Below, one piece after another: positions 1 through 9,014 of a DNA stretch of 64,000 nucleotides. Made by a program: the position numbers and the translations under genes. Each line of letters starts with the position of its first letter. The first letter of the stretch is position 1. Source of the stretch: Mesonia ostreae. Its GTDB lineage: Bacteria; Bacteroidota; Bacteroidia; Flavobacteriales; Flavobacteriaceae. Location: NCBI RefSeq assembly GCF_031845265.1, contig NZ_JAVRBG010000014.1, forward strand, positions 26,786 through 90,785. The letters run 5' to 3'. The notes below the pieces were generated by a model. The model was not told the origin of the DNA and ran no database searches. It saw nothing but the letters and a program-made list of their open reading frames with translations.

Positions 1-2081
1 TTGGATTTCTTGAAGCAAATACATCTCTTGTTTTTGAAATCGTCTCAGAAAAATTTATTGCGATAACAAAAAAGAATGACATTCTCACTCAAGAGAAAAT
101 GGAAGAATTGGAAACTATTATCATCTCCAATTATTTAGCACGAGGAATTAGTAAAAAAGATCAAGGAACATTTGAAGTTAATTTTGACAATTTTGGCGTA
201 CTTCCTGGTCTCATTGAACCCGATGCACTCCAAACAATAAGAGCCTTACCAGGCGTAGAAAGTATTAATGAAAAAATATCTGACCTCAACATTAGAGGCG
301 GTACCCAAGATCAAAATCTAGTCTTGTGGGATGGAATTAGAATGTATCAATCGGGGCACTTTTTTGGACTTATATCTGCCATTAATCCGTATATGACCCA
401 ACGCGTTTCTTTAATTAAAAACGGAACCAGTTCCGCCTACGGAAATAGTGTTTCTGGAATTATATCCTTAGAAACCAGCGATAAAATTGGAAACGATTTT
501 CATGCTGAAGCCGGCGTTAATTACTTAAGCATTTATGGTTTGGTAGATGTTCCCGTTTTTGAAAATTCCTCGGTAAAAGTAGCAGCTAGAAGTTCTATCA
601 ACGGAGTTTTTAAAACGCCTACTTACGATCAATATTACGACAGAGCTTTTCAAAATACAGAAATTACAGATAATGAACAGAGTGTAAAAAGCAACGATGC
701 ATTTTCTTTTTACGATGTGAGTTTAAGATGGTTGTACCAAGCTTCTAAAAAAGATTTCTTACGTTTAAATGTGATTTATTTAAATAATGATTTAAGTTTT
801 TTGGAAAAGGCTATTGTAGAAAATGAAGTAAGTACAAAAACCAGCAATTTGTCTCAAACCAGCCTTGGAGTGGGACTTTTTCATAAAAGAACATGGAGCG
901 ATGTGTTTCAAACAAATATTCAATATTATTTTTCTAACTATCGCTTAGATTCAAAAAATGCCAATGCGATTACTTCTCAAGATTTAAAGCAAGAAAATGA
1001 TGTCATAGAAAATAGCTTTAAGTTTACCACTTCTTGGAAGTTAGATCCACTTTTAAAATGGAAAAACGGTTTTGAATATTTACAAACTAGAATCGATAAT
1101 GTTCAAAAAATGTCTAATCCCTTATCGGGAAATTTTAGTCAGCTTTATGCGAGCAATTATGCCTTATTTTCTACCCTATCTTTTAAGTCTAATGATTTAA
1201 GAACCTCGGTTCAATTAGGATCCCGACTTAATTATTTTAAAGAATTTGATACCTTTTTATTTGAGCCTAGATTCAGTTTTAATCAGAAAATAGTAGAATC
1301 TCTTTCCTTTGAATTGTTGGGAGAAATCAAAAGCCAGTCTAGTACACAAATCATCGATTTTCAAAATGATTTCTTAGGAATAGAAAATAGACGGTGGCAG
1401 TTATCAGACCAAGAAGAGGTACCTATTCTTAAAAGTTATCAGTTATCATTGGGTATTCATTATAACAAAAATAATTGGCTCGCAAGTACCGAAGCCTACA
1501 CCAAAAAGGTGAAAGGAATTACCTCTAGAAGCCAAGGGTTTCAAAATCAATATGAATACGCCTCTTTAATTGGAGAATATTATATTCGAGGAATTGATTT
1601 TTTATTAAAAAGAAAATTTGGAAGACTCAATGCGTGGGCCAGCTACTCATTAACCAACAACGATTATACGTTTACCTCTATCTCTGAAGAAGCTTTTGAC
1701 AGTAATATCGAAATTGCAAATTCCTTATCGTTCACTACTAGCTACGAATACGATGATTTAAAATTATCTGGCGGAATTAAGTGGCGGTCTGGAAAACACT
1801 ATACACCTATTAGTGAAGAAGGCTTAGCTAATAATCAATTTGATTATCTTGCTACCAATAGCGCAAATTTGAACTCTTATGTACGCGTAGATTTTTCAGC
1901 AAGTAAGCAATTTCCCATACATTCAAAAATTAATGCCTACGCGGGAATTTCAATTTGGAATGTTCTAAATACCAAAAATATTGTAAATGCCTATTACGAA
2001 AGAATAGAAGGTGATATTTTTATGGTGAAAGAAGAAGGTTTAGGAATCACCCCCAATCTCATCTTTAGACTTATGTTTTAA
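1..2081 (+). CDS. TonB-dependent receptor, 5' end outside window
   Basis: This is the C-terminal bulk of an outer-membrane TonB-dependent receptor, which imports a ligand using energy from TonB-ExbBD. The frame is open from base 3, so the first in-frame ATG (99) is internal and the true start lies upstream of the window. The first roughly 25 codons resemble the end of a secretin/TonB N-terminal (STN) domain. They are followed by a plug (LNIRGGTQDQNLVLWDGI, then SSAYGNSVSGIISLET) and a long beta-barrel rich in alternating aromatic residues, ending in an aromatic-terminated strand (FRLMF). An STN domain joined directly to a plug is typical of FecA-like receptors controlled by a FecR/ECF sigma pair, but those genes would be upstream and are not visible. 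The ligand is unknown. Confidence 0.9.
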   Translation, partial: GFLEANTSLVFEIVSEKFIAITKKNDILTQEKMEELETIIISNYLARGISKKDQGTFEVNFDNFGVLPGLIEPDALQTIRALPGVESINEKISDLNIRGGTQDQNLVLWDGIRMYQSGHFFGLISAINPYMTQRVSLIKNGTSSAYGNSVSGIISLETSDKIGNDFHAEAGVNYLSIYGLVDVPVFENSSVKVAARSSINGVFKTPTYDQYYDRAFQNTEITDNEQSVKSNDAFSFYDVSLRWLYQASKKDFLRLNVIYLNNDLSFLEKAIVENEVSTKTSNLSQTSLGVGLFHKRTWSDVFQTNIQYYFSNYRLDSKNANAITSQDLKQENDVIENSFKFTTSWKLDPLLKWKNGFEYLQTRIDNVQKMSNPLSGNFSQLYASNYALFSTLSFKSNDLRTSVQLGSRLNYFKEFDTFLFEPRFSFNQKIVESLSFELLGEIKSQSSTQIIDFQNDFLGIENRRWQLSDQEEVPILKSYQLSLGIHYNKNNWLASTEAYTKKVKGITSRSQGFQNQYEYASLIGEYYIRGIDFLLKRKFGRLNAWASYSLTNNDYTFTSISEEAFDSNIEIANSLSFTTSYEYDDLKLSGGIKWRSGKHYTPISEEGLANNQFDYLATNSANLNSYVRVDFSASKQFPIHSKINAYAGISIWNVLNTKNIVNAYYERIEGDIFMVKEEGLGITPNLIFRLMF

Positions 2082-2134
2082 AAAAAAATAGTTCTACCTA
2101 AAAACTCTTTAAAGCCAAAAAAATTTTACTTACC

Positions 2135-2220
2135 AATAAATCCTGGTTCTTGATTCTGGGTTTATTAACTAAAATTTAAATCCTTAATACTTCTAGGGAG
2201 TACTGCTTACTAGAAGTATT
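2135..2220. terminator. Two hairpins between convergent genes
   Basis: Two inverted repeats lie in the 148-bp gap between the receptor and argS, whose 3' ends face each other. One has a 9-bp stem with a single G-T pair (2135-2143 with 2158-2166). The other has an 11-bp perfect stem (2186-2196 with 2210-2220) and sits 10 bp beyond the argS stop. Neither is followed by a long T-run on either strand, so a bidirectional terminator role is an inference from position. Confidence 0.4.
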
Positions 2221-2229
2221 GAAAATAGA

Positions 2230-3999
2230 TTACATTCTTTCAGGCACTTTTATTCCTAAAAGTCCAAAAGCATTTTTTAAGGTTTGCGCTACGGTTTTTG
2301 CCAGTTGCACTCTAAATACTTTTTCTATTTCTACATCGGTACCTAGAATACTCACATTTTGATAGAACGAATTAAACTCTTTCACTAAATCGTAGGTGAA
2401 ATTGGCAATTAAAGCCGGACTGTGTTGCGACGCTGCCTGCTGAATTACTTCTGGAAACAATTGCAATTGCTTCATCACCTCTTTTTCTTTAGCATCTAAC
2501 GTATAATCAACTACATCTTGCCCGTAGTCAAAGTTTGCTCTACGTAAAATAGACTGTATTCTAGCGTAAGTATATTGAATAAAAGGTCCTGTATTTCCCT
2601 GAAAATCTACAGATTCTTCTGGATTAAATAAAATACGCTTTCGCGGATCTACTTTTAGAATGTAATACTTTAAAGCTCCCAGACCTATAGTCTCGTAAAG
2701 TTCATTTTTTTCTTCTTGTGTATAACCTTCTAGTTTTCCTAAATCCTCAGAAATAGTTTGCGCAGTTTTTGTCATTTCCTGCATTAGTTCATCGGCATCT
2801 ACCACGGTTCCTTCTCTACTTTTCATCTTTCCGCTAGGTAAATCTACCATCCCGTAACTTAGATGATACAAATGGTTTGCCCATTCGTAACCCAGTTTTT
2901 TAAGTATCAAAAACAATACTTTAAAGTGGTAATCTTGCTCATTTCCTACGGTATACACCAAGCCATTAATAGCATAATCTTCTACACGTTGGATGGCGGT
3001 TCCTATATCTTGCGTCATATAAACCGCAGTTCCATCAGATCGTAAAACAATTTTCTCATCTAGACCTTCATCGGTTAAATCTATCCAAACACTGCCGTCT
3101 TCTTTTTTAAAAAATACGTTTTTTTCTAATCCTTCCTGAACTACTTCTTTTCCTAATAAATAGGTATCACTCTCATAGTAATTTTTATCGAAATCTACAC
3201 CCATGTTTTTATAGGTAGTTTCAAAACCATCATACACCCACTGATTCATTTTTTTCCAAAGCGCCACTACTTCTTCATCTCCGGCTTCCCATTGAAGAAG
3301 CATCTTTTTGGCTTCAAGCAATAACGGAGCTTCTATTTTTGCGTCATCTTCAGATTTACCGTGTTTTTTCAGTTCGGCTACTTGTGCTTTGTATTCTTGA
3401 TCAAACTTTACATAATAATTTCCGACCAGTTTATCTCCTTTTAATCCGGTAGATTGCGGAGTTTCCCCGTTTCCAAACTTTTGCCAAGCCAGCATACTCT
3501 TGCAAATATGAATTCCGCGGTCATTGATAATTTGAGTTTTATACACCGTATTTCCCGCAGCTTTTAAAATTTCCGCGACAGCGTAACCTAATAAATTATT
3601 TCTTACGTGCCCTAAATGCAGAGGTTTGTTGGTGTTAGGAGAAGAATACTCTACCATAATGCTAGGAGAGTCTTCTGTAGATTTTACAAAACCAAAATGC
3701 TCATTATCCTTAATTTCTTTAAATTGATGTAAAAAATAATCATCACTAATCACCAAGTTTAAAAAACCTTTCACCACATTAAATCTCTCCACTATAGCTA
3801 CATTCTCCACCAAATAACTTCCAATGGCTTCTCCCAAAGCAACAGGATTTGTCTTCACCTGTCTTAACATAGGAAAAATCACTACAGTAACATCGCCTTC
3901 AAATTCCTTGCGAGTCGCCTGAAATTCGACATGTTCTAGATTAACTTGGTGTAGCGAGTTGAGCGCTTCTTTGATGTGCTGTTCTAATAATGCTTGCAT
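2230..3999 (-). CDS. argS: Arginyl-tRNA synthetase
   Basis: Class I aminoacyl-tRNA synthetase that charges tRNA-Arg with arginine in the cytoplasm; essential for translation. The 589-residue length is normal for the family. The N-terminal additional domain is followed by the HIGH signature as HLGH (residues 128-131, in the context SSPNTNKPLHLGH) and by the KMSKS-like loop KMKSR (391-395). The C-terminal DALR anticodon-binding domain contains the typical ARIQSILRRA helix. It stands alone on the minus strand, with a promoter-like CAAAGATA (a TAnnTTTG on the minus strand) 26-33 bp before the start codon. All signature regions look intact. Confidence 0.98.
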   Translation of the reverse strand: MQALLEQHIKEALNSLHQVNLEHVEFQATRKEFEGDVTVVIFPMLRQVKTNPVALGEAIGSYLVENVAIVERFNVVKGFLNLVISDDYFLHQFKEIKDNEHFGFVKSTEDSPSIMVEYSSPNTNKPLHLGHVRNNLLGYAVAEILKAAGNTVYKTQIINDRGIHICKSMLAWQKFGNGETPQSTGLKGDKLVGNYYVKFDQEYKAQVAELKKHGKSEDDAKIEAPLLLEAKKMLLQWEAGDEEVVALWKKMNQWVYDGFETTYKNMGVDFDKNYYESDTYLLGKEVVQEGLEKNVFFKKEDGSVWIDLTDEGLDEKIVLRSDGTAVYMTQDIGTAIQRVEDYAINGLVYTVGNEQDYHFKVLFLILKKLGYEWANHLYHLSYGMVDLPSGKMKSREGTVVDADELMQEMTKTAQTISEDLGKLEGYTQEEKNELYETIGLGALKYYILKVDPRKRILFNPEESVDFQGNTGPFIQYTYARIQSILRRANFDYGQDVVDYTLDAKEKEVMKQLQLFPEVIQQAASQHSPALIANFTYDLVKEFNSFYQNVSILGTDVEIEKVFRVQLAKTVAQTLKNAFGLLGIKVPERM

Positions 4000-4024
4000 G
4001 AAAATTCACTTAAATTTGGAGGTG

Positions 4025-4055
4025 CAAAGATAATTTAAAAATTAGAGTTGTCTAA
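4025..4055 (-). promoter_or_regulatory. Probable argS promoter
   Basis: Read on the minus strand there is a perfect TAnnTTTG -7 element (plus-strand CAAAGATA, 4025-4032). A 3-of-4 match to the TTTG -33 element lies 19 bp upstream (4052-4055). Spacing and sequence fit the Bacteroidota sigma factor consensus. The predicted transcript would start about 20 nt before the argS ATG. Confidence 0.5.
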
Positions 4056-4214
4056 TTTCCGCCGTAGCTTTCCTTTTTAAAACGAGTTATTTCTTAGGTT
4101 TAGACTTAAAAAACTCATGTTGTTAGTTACTTGTAGTTCTTCTCAAGAAAATGTAACTTTAAATTTAAGAAGCTTTTCTGAATAACCTCAGAGGAGACTA
4201 ATACTTCGATTCTT

Positions 4215-4667
4215 ATGAAACTTCCTTTTACATCTATCCTTATGGCGGTTCTTTTCACTTCTATTTTCTATGGCTTTACAACGCCTAATGAGAAGGATAA
4301 AACAGAAATTAGAAAAGGAATCGATTTTTATAACGGAGACTATCACGAAGCTTTAGAAAAAGCTAAAAAAGAAAAAAAATTGGTTTTTGTCTATTTGTAT
4401 GCCAACTGGTGCGGCGTGTGTAAAGCCTTGAAGAAAAACACATTTAGAGATAAAAGTGTGGGTGAATTTTACAATAAGGAGTTTATCAATTTAGCGCTTA
4501 ACGCGGAAAAAGGCGAAGGTGCCGAAATTGCCCAACGTATTGGTTTAAGAAGTTATCCTACTTTGTTGTATTTAGATGGTGGCAATGGCCGAATCTTAAC
4601 TCGGGTTTCTGGGTATAAATCGGTAACGGAATTTATGAACCTCGGAAAAATTTACACTCAAAAATAA
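4215..4667 (+). CDS. Secreted thioredoxin-like protein
   Basis: A 150-residue thioredoxin-fold protein. Residues 1-22 form a signal peptide, so it probably acts in the periplasm. The redox motif is WCGVC (C66 and C69) inside YANWCGVCK, followed by KNTFRDKSVGEFYN, the pattern of the Thioredoxin_7/DUF255-like thiol-disulfide proteins. The cis-proline region appears as RSYPTLLYLD. Its likely role is reduction or isomerisation of disulfides in exported proteins; the partner is unknown. A weak promoter (TTG at 4131, TAACTTTA at 4154-4161, 20-bp spacing) lies upstream. The next gene starts 22 bp downstream and may be cotranscribed. Confidence 0.85.
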   Translation: MKLPFTSILMAVLFTSIFYGFTTPNEKDKTEIRKGIDFYNGDYHEALEKAKKEKKLVFVYLYANWCGVCKALKKNTFRDKSVGEFYNKEFINLALNAEKGEGAEIAQRIGLRSYPTLLYLDGGNGRILTRVSGYKSVTEFMNLGKIYTQK

Positions 4668-4689
4668 CCCATAATACTATTTATTAAAG

Positions 4690-5118
4690 ATGCTGTATAA
4701 TGTTTCTTACCGAAATCCTAGAATTACCAAGGCTATTGATACAGCAGTAGGCTTACCTTTTAGCTTAAAAGAGCGCTTTATAATGAATGGAATTGGTTGC
4801 GGCAAATTATACATTACTTCATGCAGCATCGAGATTCATAACTTGTTAATTTTAGACTCCTACCTAAATGTTTGTAATATTGAAATGCGCCCCGACGGAA
4901 TTATCGTCGGTTTTAGATCGCTACTAGAGTCTTACGCGCTAGTAATTCCCTTTTACAAACTAAACCTATATAAAGGTAAGGCAGAAGAATATTCTATTTA
5001 TGGAGATCATCATTTTATAAAAATTAAAGCTGACACCAAAAAAATACACCAATTCATCAAGAAAATCTTAGCCTTTAAGGCGAATCATTCTAGCTCTTCT
5101 CAACGAGGATATTATTAG
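4690..5118 (+). CDS. Hypothetical protein, 142 aa
   Basis: I do not recognise this family. The protein is soluble-looking, with no signal peptide or clear membrane segment. It is rich in beta-strand-like stretches (GKLYITSCSIEIHNLLILD, then ALVIPFYKLNLYKG) and has a basic C-terminal helix (KIHQFIKKILAFK) ending in a Ser-rich tail. The alternating pattern would fit a small PH-like or beta-barrel fold, but this is only an impression. It lies 22 bp after the thioredoxin-like gene on the same strand, so the two may share a transcript. Base composition resembles the neighbours, and the absence of stops over 142 codons supports a real gene. Confidence 0.65.
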   Translation: MLYNVSYRNPRITKAIDTAVGLPFSLKERFIMNGIGCGKLYITSCSIEIHNLLILDSYLNVCNIEMRPDGIIVGFRSLLESYALVIPFYKLNLYKGKAEEYSIYGDHHFIKIKADTKKIHQFIKKILAFKANHSSSSQRGYY

Positions 5119-5192
5119 CATTTTAATAACCTTCATTTAATTATTTAGTGAACTACAGTCTGGTTTTATACAGCATCTTTACCAAAAAAAAG

Positions 5193-5825
5193 ATGACTTT
5201 ATTTATGTATGTTTTTGCCGCATTATTCTCGGTAATGAATCCACTAGGAACAGTTCCTATTTTTGTAGGACTTACCAAAGACGACACTAAAAGAGAACAA
5301 TCAAAAACTTCTTTTCTTACTGCTATCAATACATTTGTTATTTTATTAATTGCTTTCTTTACAGGAAAGTACGTTTTAAATTTCTTTGGTATCAGTATAG
5401 AATCTTTGAGAATTGCTGGAGGTCTCATCATCGTTTCTTCTGGTTTTGCTCTACTTACAGGAAGCTTTAATAAGCACAAAGGTATGGACCGAGAGAAAGT
5501 AAAAACCGATGCTTATCAACGTGAGAGTGTTTCTTTAACGCCACTTGCTATTCCTATGCTTGCTGGCCCTGGCTCTATATCTTTGCTCATTGGGATGCAA
5601 GAAGAGTTTGGTTTGCTTATAGAAAAAACATACATTATTGCAGCAATTGCTGTGGTATGTTTTGCCACATTTCTCGTCTTAAAAAGTGCTCACTTTATCG
5701 TAAAATTTCTTGGAGCTTCAGGCATTAATGCCATTTCTAGAATTATTGGTTTTATTGTTATTGCTATAGGGATAGAATATATTAGCTCTTCGGTGATGAG
5801 CGTTTTAAGAAACGCTCTTCTTTAA
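5193..5825 (+). CDS. MarC family integral membrane protein
   Basis: A 210-residue, six-helix inner-membrane protein of the MarC/UPF0056 family, whose transport function is not firmly established. Family hallmarks are the N-terminal MNPLGTVPIF, the central LTPLAIPMLAGPGSIS and the C-terminal RIIGFIVIAIGIEYI. The frame extends upstream to a GTG at 5148, which would add 15 residues before the first helix. I prefer the ATG at 5193 because it places the start just ahead of the first membrane helix, as in the family. The stop is 1 bp from the stop of the convergent small gene downstream. Confidence 0.88.
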   Translation: MTLFMYVFAALFSVMNPLGTVPIFVGLTKDDTKREQSKTSFLTAINTFVILLIAFFTGKYVLNFFGISIESLRIAGGLIIVSSGFALLTGSFNKHKGMDREKVKTDAYQRESVSLTPLAIPMLAGPGSISLLIGMQEEFGLLIEKTYIIAAIAVVCFATFLVLKSAHFIVKFLGASGINAISRIIGFIVIAIGIEYISSSVMSVLRNALL

Positions 5826-5826
5826 A

Positions 5827-6030
5827 CTATCTTTTTTTAAAAGCTATCCCGCAAACCAAAGTAAGAATCCCTAAACAAACCATGGCAAAACTCTGGGTTT
5901 GATCGGCTTTCGCCGAAATATGACTAACCCCATCTTCTAAAGAAATATGAGGAAAAAGCACGGTATAAAGTCCGTAGCCAATAAGAGCAATTCCCAAAAT
6001 CAATAAAACAATTCTTAAAGTATTCTGCAT
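5827..6030 (-). CDS. Small two-helix membrane protein, 67 aa
   Basis: A small hypothetical membrane protein with two predicted hydrophobic helices: residues about 5-26 (RIVLLILGIALIGYGLYTVL) and about 48-63 (FAMVCLGILTLVCGIAF). They are joined by a polar loop (EDGVSHISAKADQTQS), and the protein ends KKR. This two-helix layout is common among small Bacteroidota membrane proteins of unknown role. It sits tail to tail with the MarC-like gene and head to head with the epimerase-like gene. No function can be assigned. The hydrophobic pattern and clean ATG support that it is coding. Confidence 0.65.
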   Translation of the reverse strand: MQNTLRIVLLILGIALIGYGLYTVLFPHISLEDGVSHISAKADQTQSFAMVCLGILTLVCGIAFKKR

Positions 6031-6098
6031 AGTGTGAGCTTATATCAACTTTTAGCGGAAAGTTAAGTATTTATTGCTTAAATTATCTGTAAAAAAAT

Positions 6099-7523
6099 AT
6101 GAAAATTCTCTTAACCGGCGCCAATGGTTATATTGGTATGCGCTTACTTCCTCTACTCTTAGAAATGAATCATGAAGTGGTATGCGCAGTACGCAGCGCA
6201 GATAGACTTTCGGTAGATAAAGAAATAAAAGAGAAAATAGAGATTGTAGAAATTGATTTTTTAGAAGAAGTAGACCAAAACGTACTTCCCAAAGATATTG
6301 ATGCTGCCTATTATTTGATTCATTCCATGACAGGATCTACGAAAGATTTTGACGATCTCGAAGAAAAATCAGCTAAAAACTTTAATGCCTATCTAGAAAA
6401 TCTTTCCGTAAAGCAAGTGATTTACCTTACAGGAATGGTAAATGAAGGCAAAATGTCTAAACATTTAGAATCTCGTAAGAAAGTAGGTCAAGTACTCTCT
6501 CGAGGAAATTTTCATCTTACACGCCTACAAGCAGGGATTATTGTAGGATCGGGAAGTTCTTCTTTTGAAATCATTAGGGACTTGTGCGAAAAACTCCCGG
6601 CTATGATTACACCGCTTTGGGTAAATACCAAAACCCAACCCATCGCCATAAGAAATGTCTTAGAATACCTTAGTCGCTCTTTGGGAAAAGAAGAATGTTT
6701 TGACGAATCTTTTGATATTGCCGGTCCAGATGTCATGACTTACAAAAGCATGATGCTTAGGTATTGCGAGATTAGAGACCTTAACTTGCACATTGTAGGT
6801 GTGCCTTTTTTGTCTCCCAAATTATCCTCGTATTGGTTGTATTTTATGACCTCTACTTCTTATAAGTTAGCCACTAATTTGGTGGATAGTATGGAGGTTG
6901 AAGTCATCTCTAAAGATAACCGACTAGAAAAAATATTAAAAGTAAAACCGCTTACTTATACCGAAGCCATAAAAGCAGCTTTTGATAAAATAGAACAAAA
7001 TCAAGTGGTCTCCAGTTGGAAAGATTCTCGTGTAAGCGGTAGATTCACCAGCGACCTTAATAAATATATACAAGTCCCTACCCATGGTTGTTTGGTAGAC
7101 AATCAGGAATTAAAAAGTGATGATGCCAAAAAATCTTTAGAAAAAATTTGGAGCATAGGTGGGAGAAATGGTTGGTATTACGCCAATCGCTTATGGAAAA
7201 TACGAGGCTTTATGGATAAATTAGCCGGCGGAGTGGGTTTACGAAGAGGAAGAACGCATCCCAATAAAATTTATGCAGGAGATTCTTTAGACTTTTGGCG
7301 AGTTCTTTTAGCCGATCCAGAGAAAAAACGTCTCTTGCTTTTTGCCGAAATGAAAGTGCCGGGAGAAGCTTGGTTAGAGTTTTGTATAGATGAAGAAAAT
7401 GTTGTTCATCAAACAGCCACTTTTAGACCTAAAGGAATTTGGGGCAGACTGTATTGGTACAGCATGCTTCCGTTTCATTATTTTATATTTGCGGGAATGT
7501 TAGAGCGTATCGCCAAAGAGTAA
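6099..7523 (+). CDS. NAD(P)-binding epimerase-like protein with DUF2867 C-terminus
   Basis: A 474-residue two-part protein. Residues 1 to about 300 form an extended/atypical short-chain dehydrogenase Rossmann fold. The nucleotide-binding GANGYIG lies at residues 7-13, and YYLIHSM, VKQVIYLTG and LRAGIIVGSG-like segments follow in the NmrA-like order. Residues about 330-474 match the DUF2867 pattern (GGRNGWYYANRLWKIRGFMDKLAGG, then DFWRVLLADPEKKRLLLFAEMKVPGEAWLEF). The substrate is unknown. The BCCT transporter gene starts 3 bp after the stop, so the two form an operon and may act on a related compound; that link is inference. Confidence 0.85.
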   Translation: MKILLTGANGYIGMRLLPLLLEMNHEVVCAVRSADRLSVDKEIKEKIEIVEIDFLEEVDQNVLPKDIDAAYYLIHSMTGSTKDFDDLEEKSAKNFNAYLENLSVKQVIYLTGMVNEGKMSKHLESRKKVGQVLSRGNFHLTRLQAGIIVGSGSSSFEIIRDLCEKLPAMITPLWVNTKTQPIAIRNVLEYLSRSLGKEECFDESFDIAGPDVMTYKSMMLRYCEIRDLNLHIVGVPFLSPKLSSYWLYFMTSTSYKLATNLVDSMEVEVISKDNRLEKILKVKPLTYTEAIKAAFDKIEQNQVVSSWKDSRVSGRFTSDLNKYIQVPTHGCLVDNQELKSDDAKKSLEKIWSIGGRNGWYYANRLWKIRGFMDKLAGGVGLRRGRTHPNKIYAGDSLDFWRVLLADPEKKRLLLFAEMKVPGEAWLEFCIDEENVVHQTATFRPKGIWGRLYWYSMLPFHYFIFAGMLERIAKE

Positions 7524-7526
7524 TCC

Positions 7527-9014
7527 ATGAACAAAATTATTGCCTACCTTAAAGAAAACACTTTATTGTGCTTTTCATTTTTGAGCATTCTTGCTCTATC
7601 CTTATACATTTCACTTGCACCAGAGCATTTTTATGCGCTCATTGAGCAGTATTCCATTAGCATTCGCAATACTTTTGGAATATTTTATTTATGGTTAGGA
7701 CTAGCCTGTGTTGTTTTTTTATTGGGAGTAGCTATTTCTCCCTTCGGAAGAAGAAGACTAGGAGGTACTAGGCCAGAATATGGTTTTTTATCTTGGACAG
7801 CGATGCTTTATAGCGCTGGGATGGGCGCAGGAATTTTATTGCGTGCGGTACAAGAACCCGTATTTATGCAGCAAAATCCACCCATAGAAACGGGAAGCTC
7901 GCCAGATGTGATTGCCTTAGAATATACCTTTTATCAATGGGGATTTACCGCCTGGGCATTTTATGCATTTTTTGCATTGGTCATTGGGTATTATGTATAT
8001 GCACGAAAGGAAAGTATTTTACTGAGTAATAGTTTTTCTACCGCCAAAACCAGCAACATCATTAGAAGTGTCGATTACCTAACCGTCATGACCACAGTAG
8101 TAGGAATTGTCGCAGCGATTGCATTGGGAACCGCTCAAATAGAAGGCGGATTACAGTTTTTACTTGGGAACAAAGTTTCCATTTACGCTTACCTATTTAC
8201 TTTTATTATCTTTTTACTCGCTTTTATTTCCGTCTATCGCGGAATTCAGAAAGGAATCAAACAAATTTCTAACCTAAACATTAGTATTACGTGCCTTTTA
8301 TTGATGTTTGTTTGGTTTCACGGAGATCTAGTAGAAATTTTTAGCAACTTTTTTATTGCAACTTATCAGTATATATTCGATTTCATTCCGTTGAGTTTAG
8401 CCTTGGGAGATTACAATCCAGGGAAAGCATTTTTAACAGATTGGACGTTTTATTATTGGGCGTTCTGGTTGTCTTGGGCTCCGTTTACCGGAATTTTTAT
8501 CGCGCGTATTTCTAAAGGAAGAACAGTAAGACAACTTATCTTTGGAAGTTTATTTTTACCATGCTTCGGAAGTTTTATATGGTTCTCTAGTTTTGGAACT
8601 TCGGCGTTTCAATTGATTGAAAATTGGGGCGTCTATAACGATGAATTCTCTAATGTTTTCACCTCTTTATTTGTTTACCTAAAAGCATTTCCGCTAAGCG
8701 GATTAACCTCTATCGTCACCATTTTATTGTTGGTTGGCTTTCTAGTCACCTCTGTGGACAGCGCCATTTTTGTACTGAGTATGTTTACCGATAAGGGAAA
8801 AGAAAACCCAAAGAAATCTCACCGACTCCTTTGGGCTATTGCTTTATTCTTATTCACCGAAGCGATTCTTATTCTGGCCAGTTATTCGGCTGCAGAAAAT
8901 GTGATCACCGCAATGCAAAAATTCTTAATTATCTCTTCTTTGCCTTTTGCTTTGATCACTGTAATTATCGCCATCAATTTGGTAAAAAGCATTATTAGTG
9001 AAACAAAAGATTAA
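7527..9014 (+). CDS. BCCT family betaine/choline/carnitine transporter
   Basis: A 495-residue inner-membrane transporter with about 12 hydrophobic helices. The family signature appears as WTFYYWAFWLSWAPF followed by GIFIARISKGRTVR. The substrate-site glycine stretch reads GMGAGILLRAVQEP, where most BCCT proteins have GMGIGLMFWGVAEP, so two aromatic or bulky positions differ and the substrate may not be glycine betaine. BCCT proteins couple uptake of quaternary ammonium compounds to Na+ or H+ and often serve osmoprotection. It is cotranscribed with the preceding epimerase-like gene. Its stop codon overlaps that of the convergent hydrolase by 4 bp (TTAA). Confidence 0.92.
   Translation: MNKIIAYLKENTLLCFSFLSILALSLYISLAPEHFYALIEQYSISIRNTFGIFYLWLGLACVVFLLGVAISPFGRRRLGGTRPEYGFLSWTAMLYSAGMGAGILLRAVQEPVFMQQNPPIETGSSPDVIALEYTFYQWGFTAWAFYAFFALVIGYYVYARKESILLSNSFSTAKTSNIIRSVDYLTVMTTVVGIVAAIALGTAQIEGGLQFLLGNKVSIYAYLFTFIIFLLAFISVYRGIQKGIKQISNLNISITCLLLMFVWFHGDLVEIFSNFFIATYQYIFDFIPLSLALGDYNPGKAFLTDWTFYYWAFWLSWAPFTGIFIARISKGRTVRQLIFGSLFLPCFGSFIWFSSFGTSAFQLIENWGVYNDEFSNVFTSLFVYLKAFPLSGLTSIVTILLLVGFLVTSVDSAIFVLSMFTDKGKENPKKSHRLLWAIALFLFTEAILILASYSAAENVITAMQKFLIISSLPFALITVIIAINLVKSIISETKD

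Noticed and set aside
2863..3045. Plus-strand open frame of 60 codons inside argS
   Set aside because: It lies wholly in the antisense of a well-supported gene and its translation shows no domain pattern; the same applies to the other antisense frames within ribosomal protein genes.
5148..5192. GTG start for the MarC-like gene
   Set aside because: It adds 15 residues ahead of the first membrane helix, whereas family members start just before it; the ATG at 5193 is preferred, though the GTG cannot be fully excluded.
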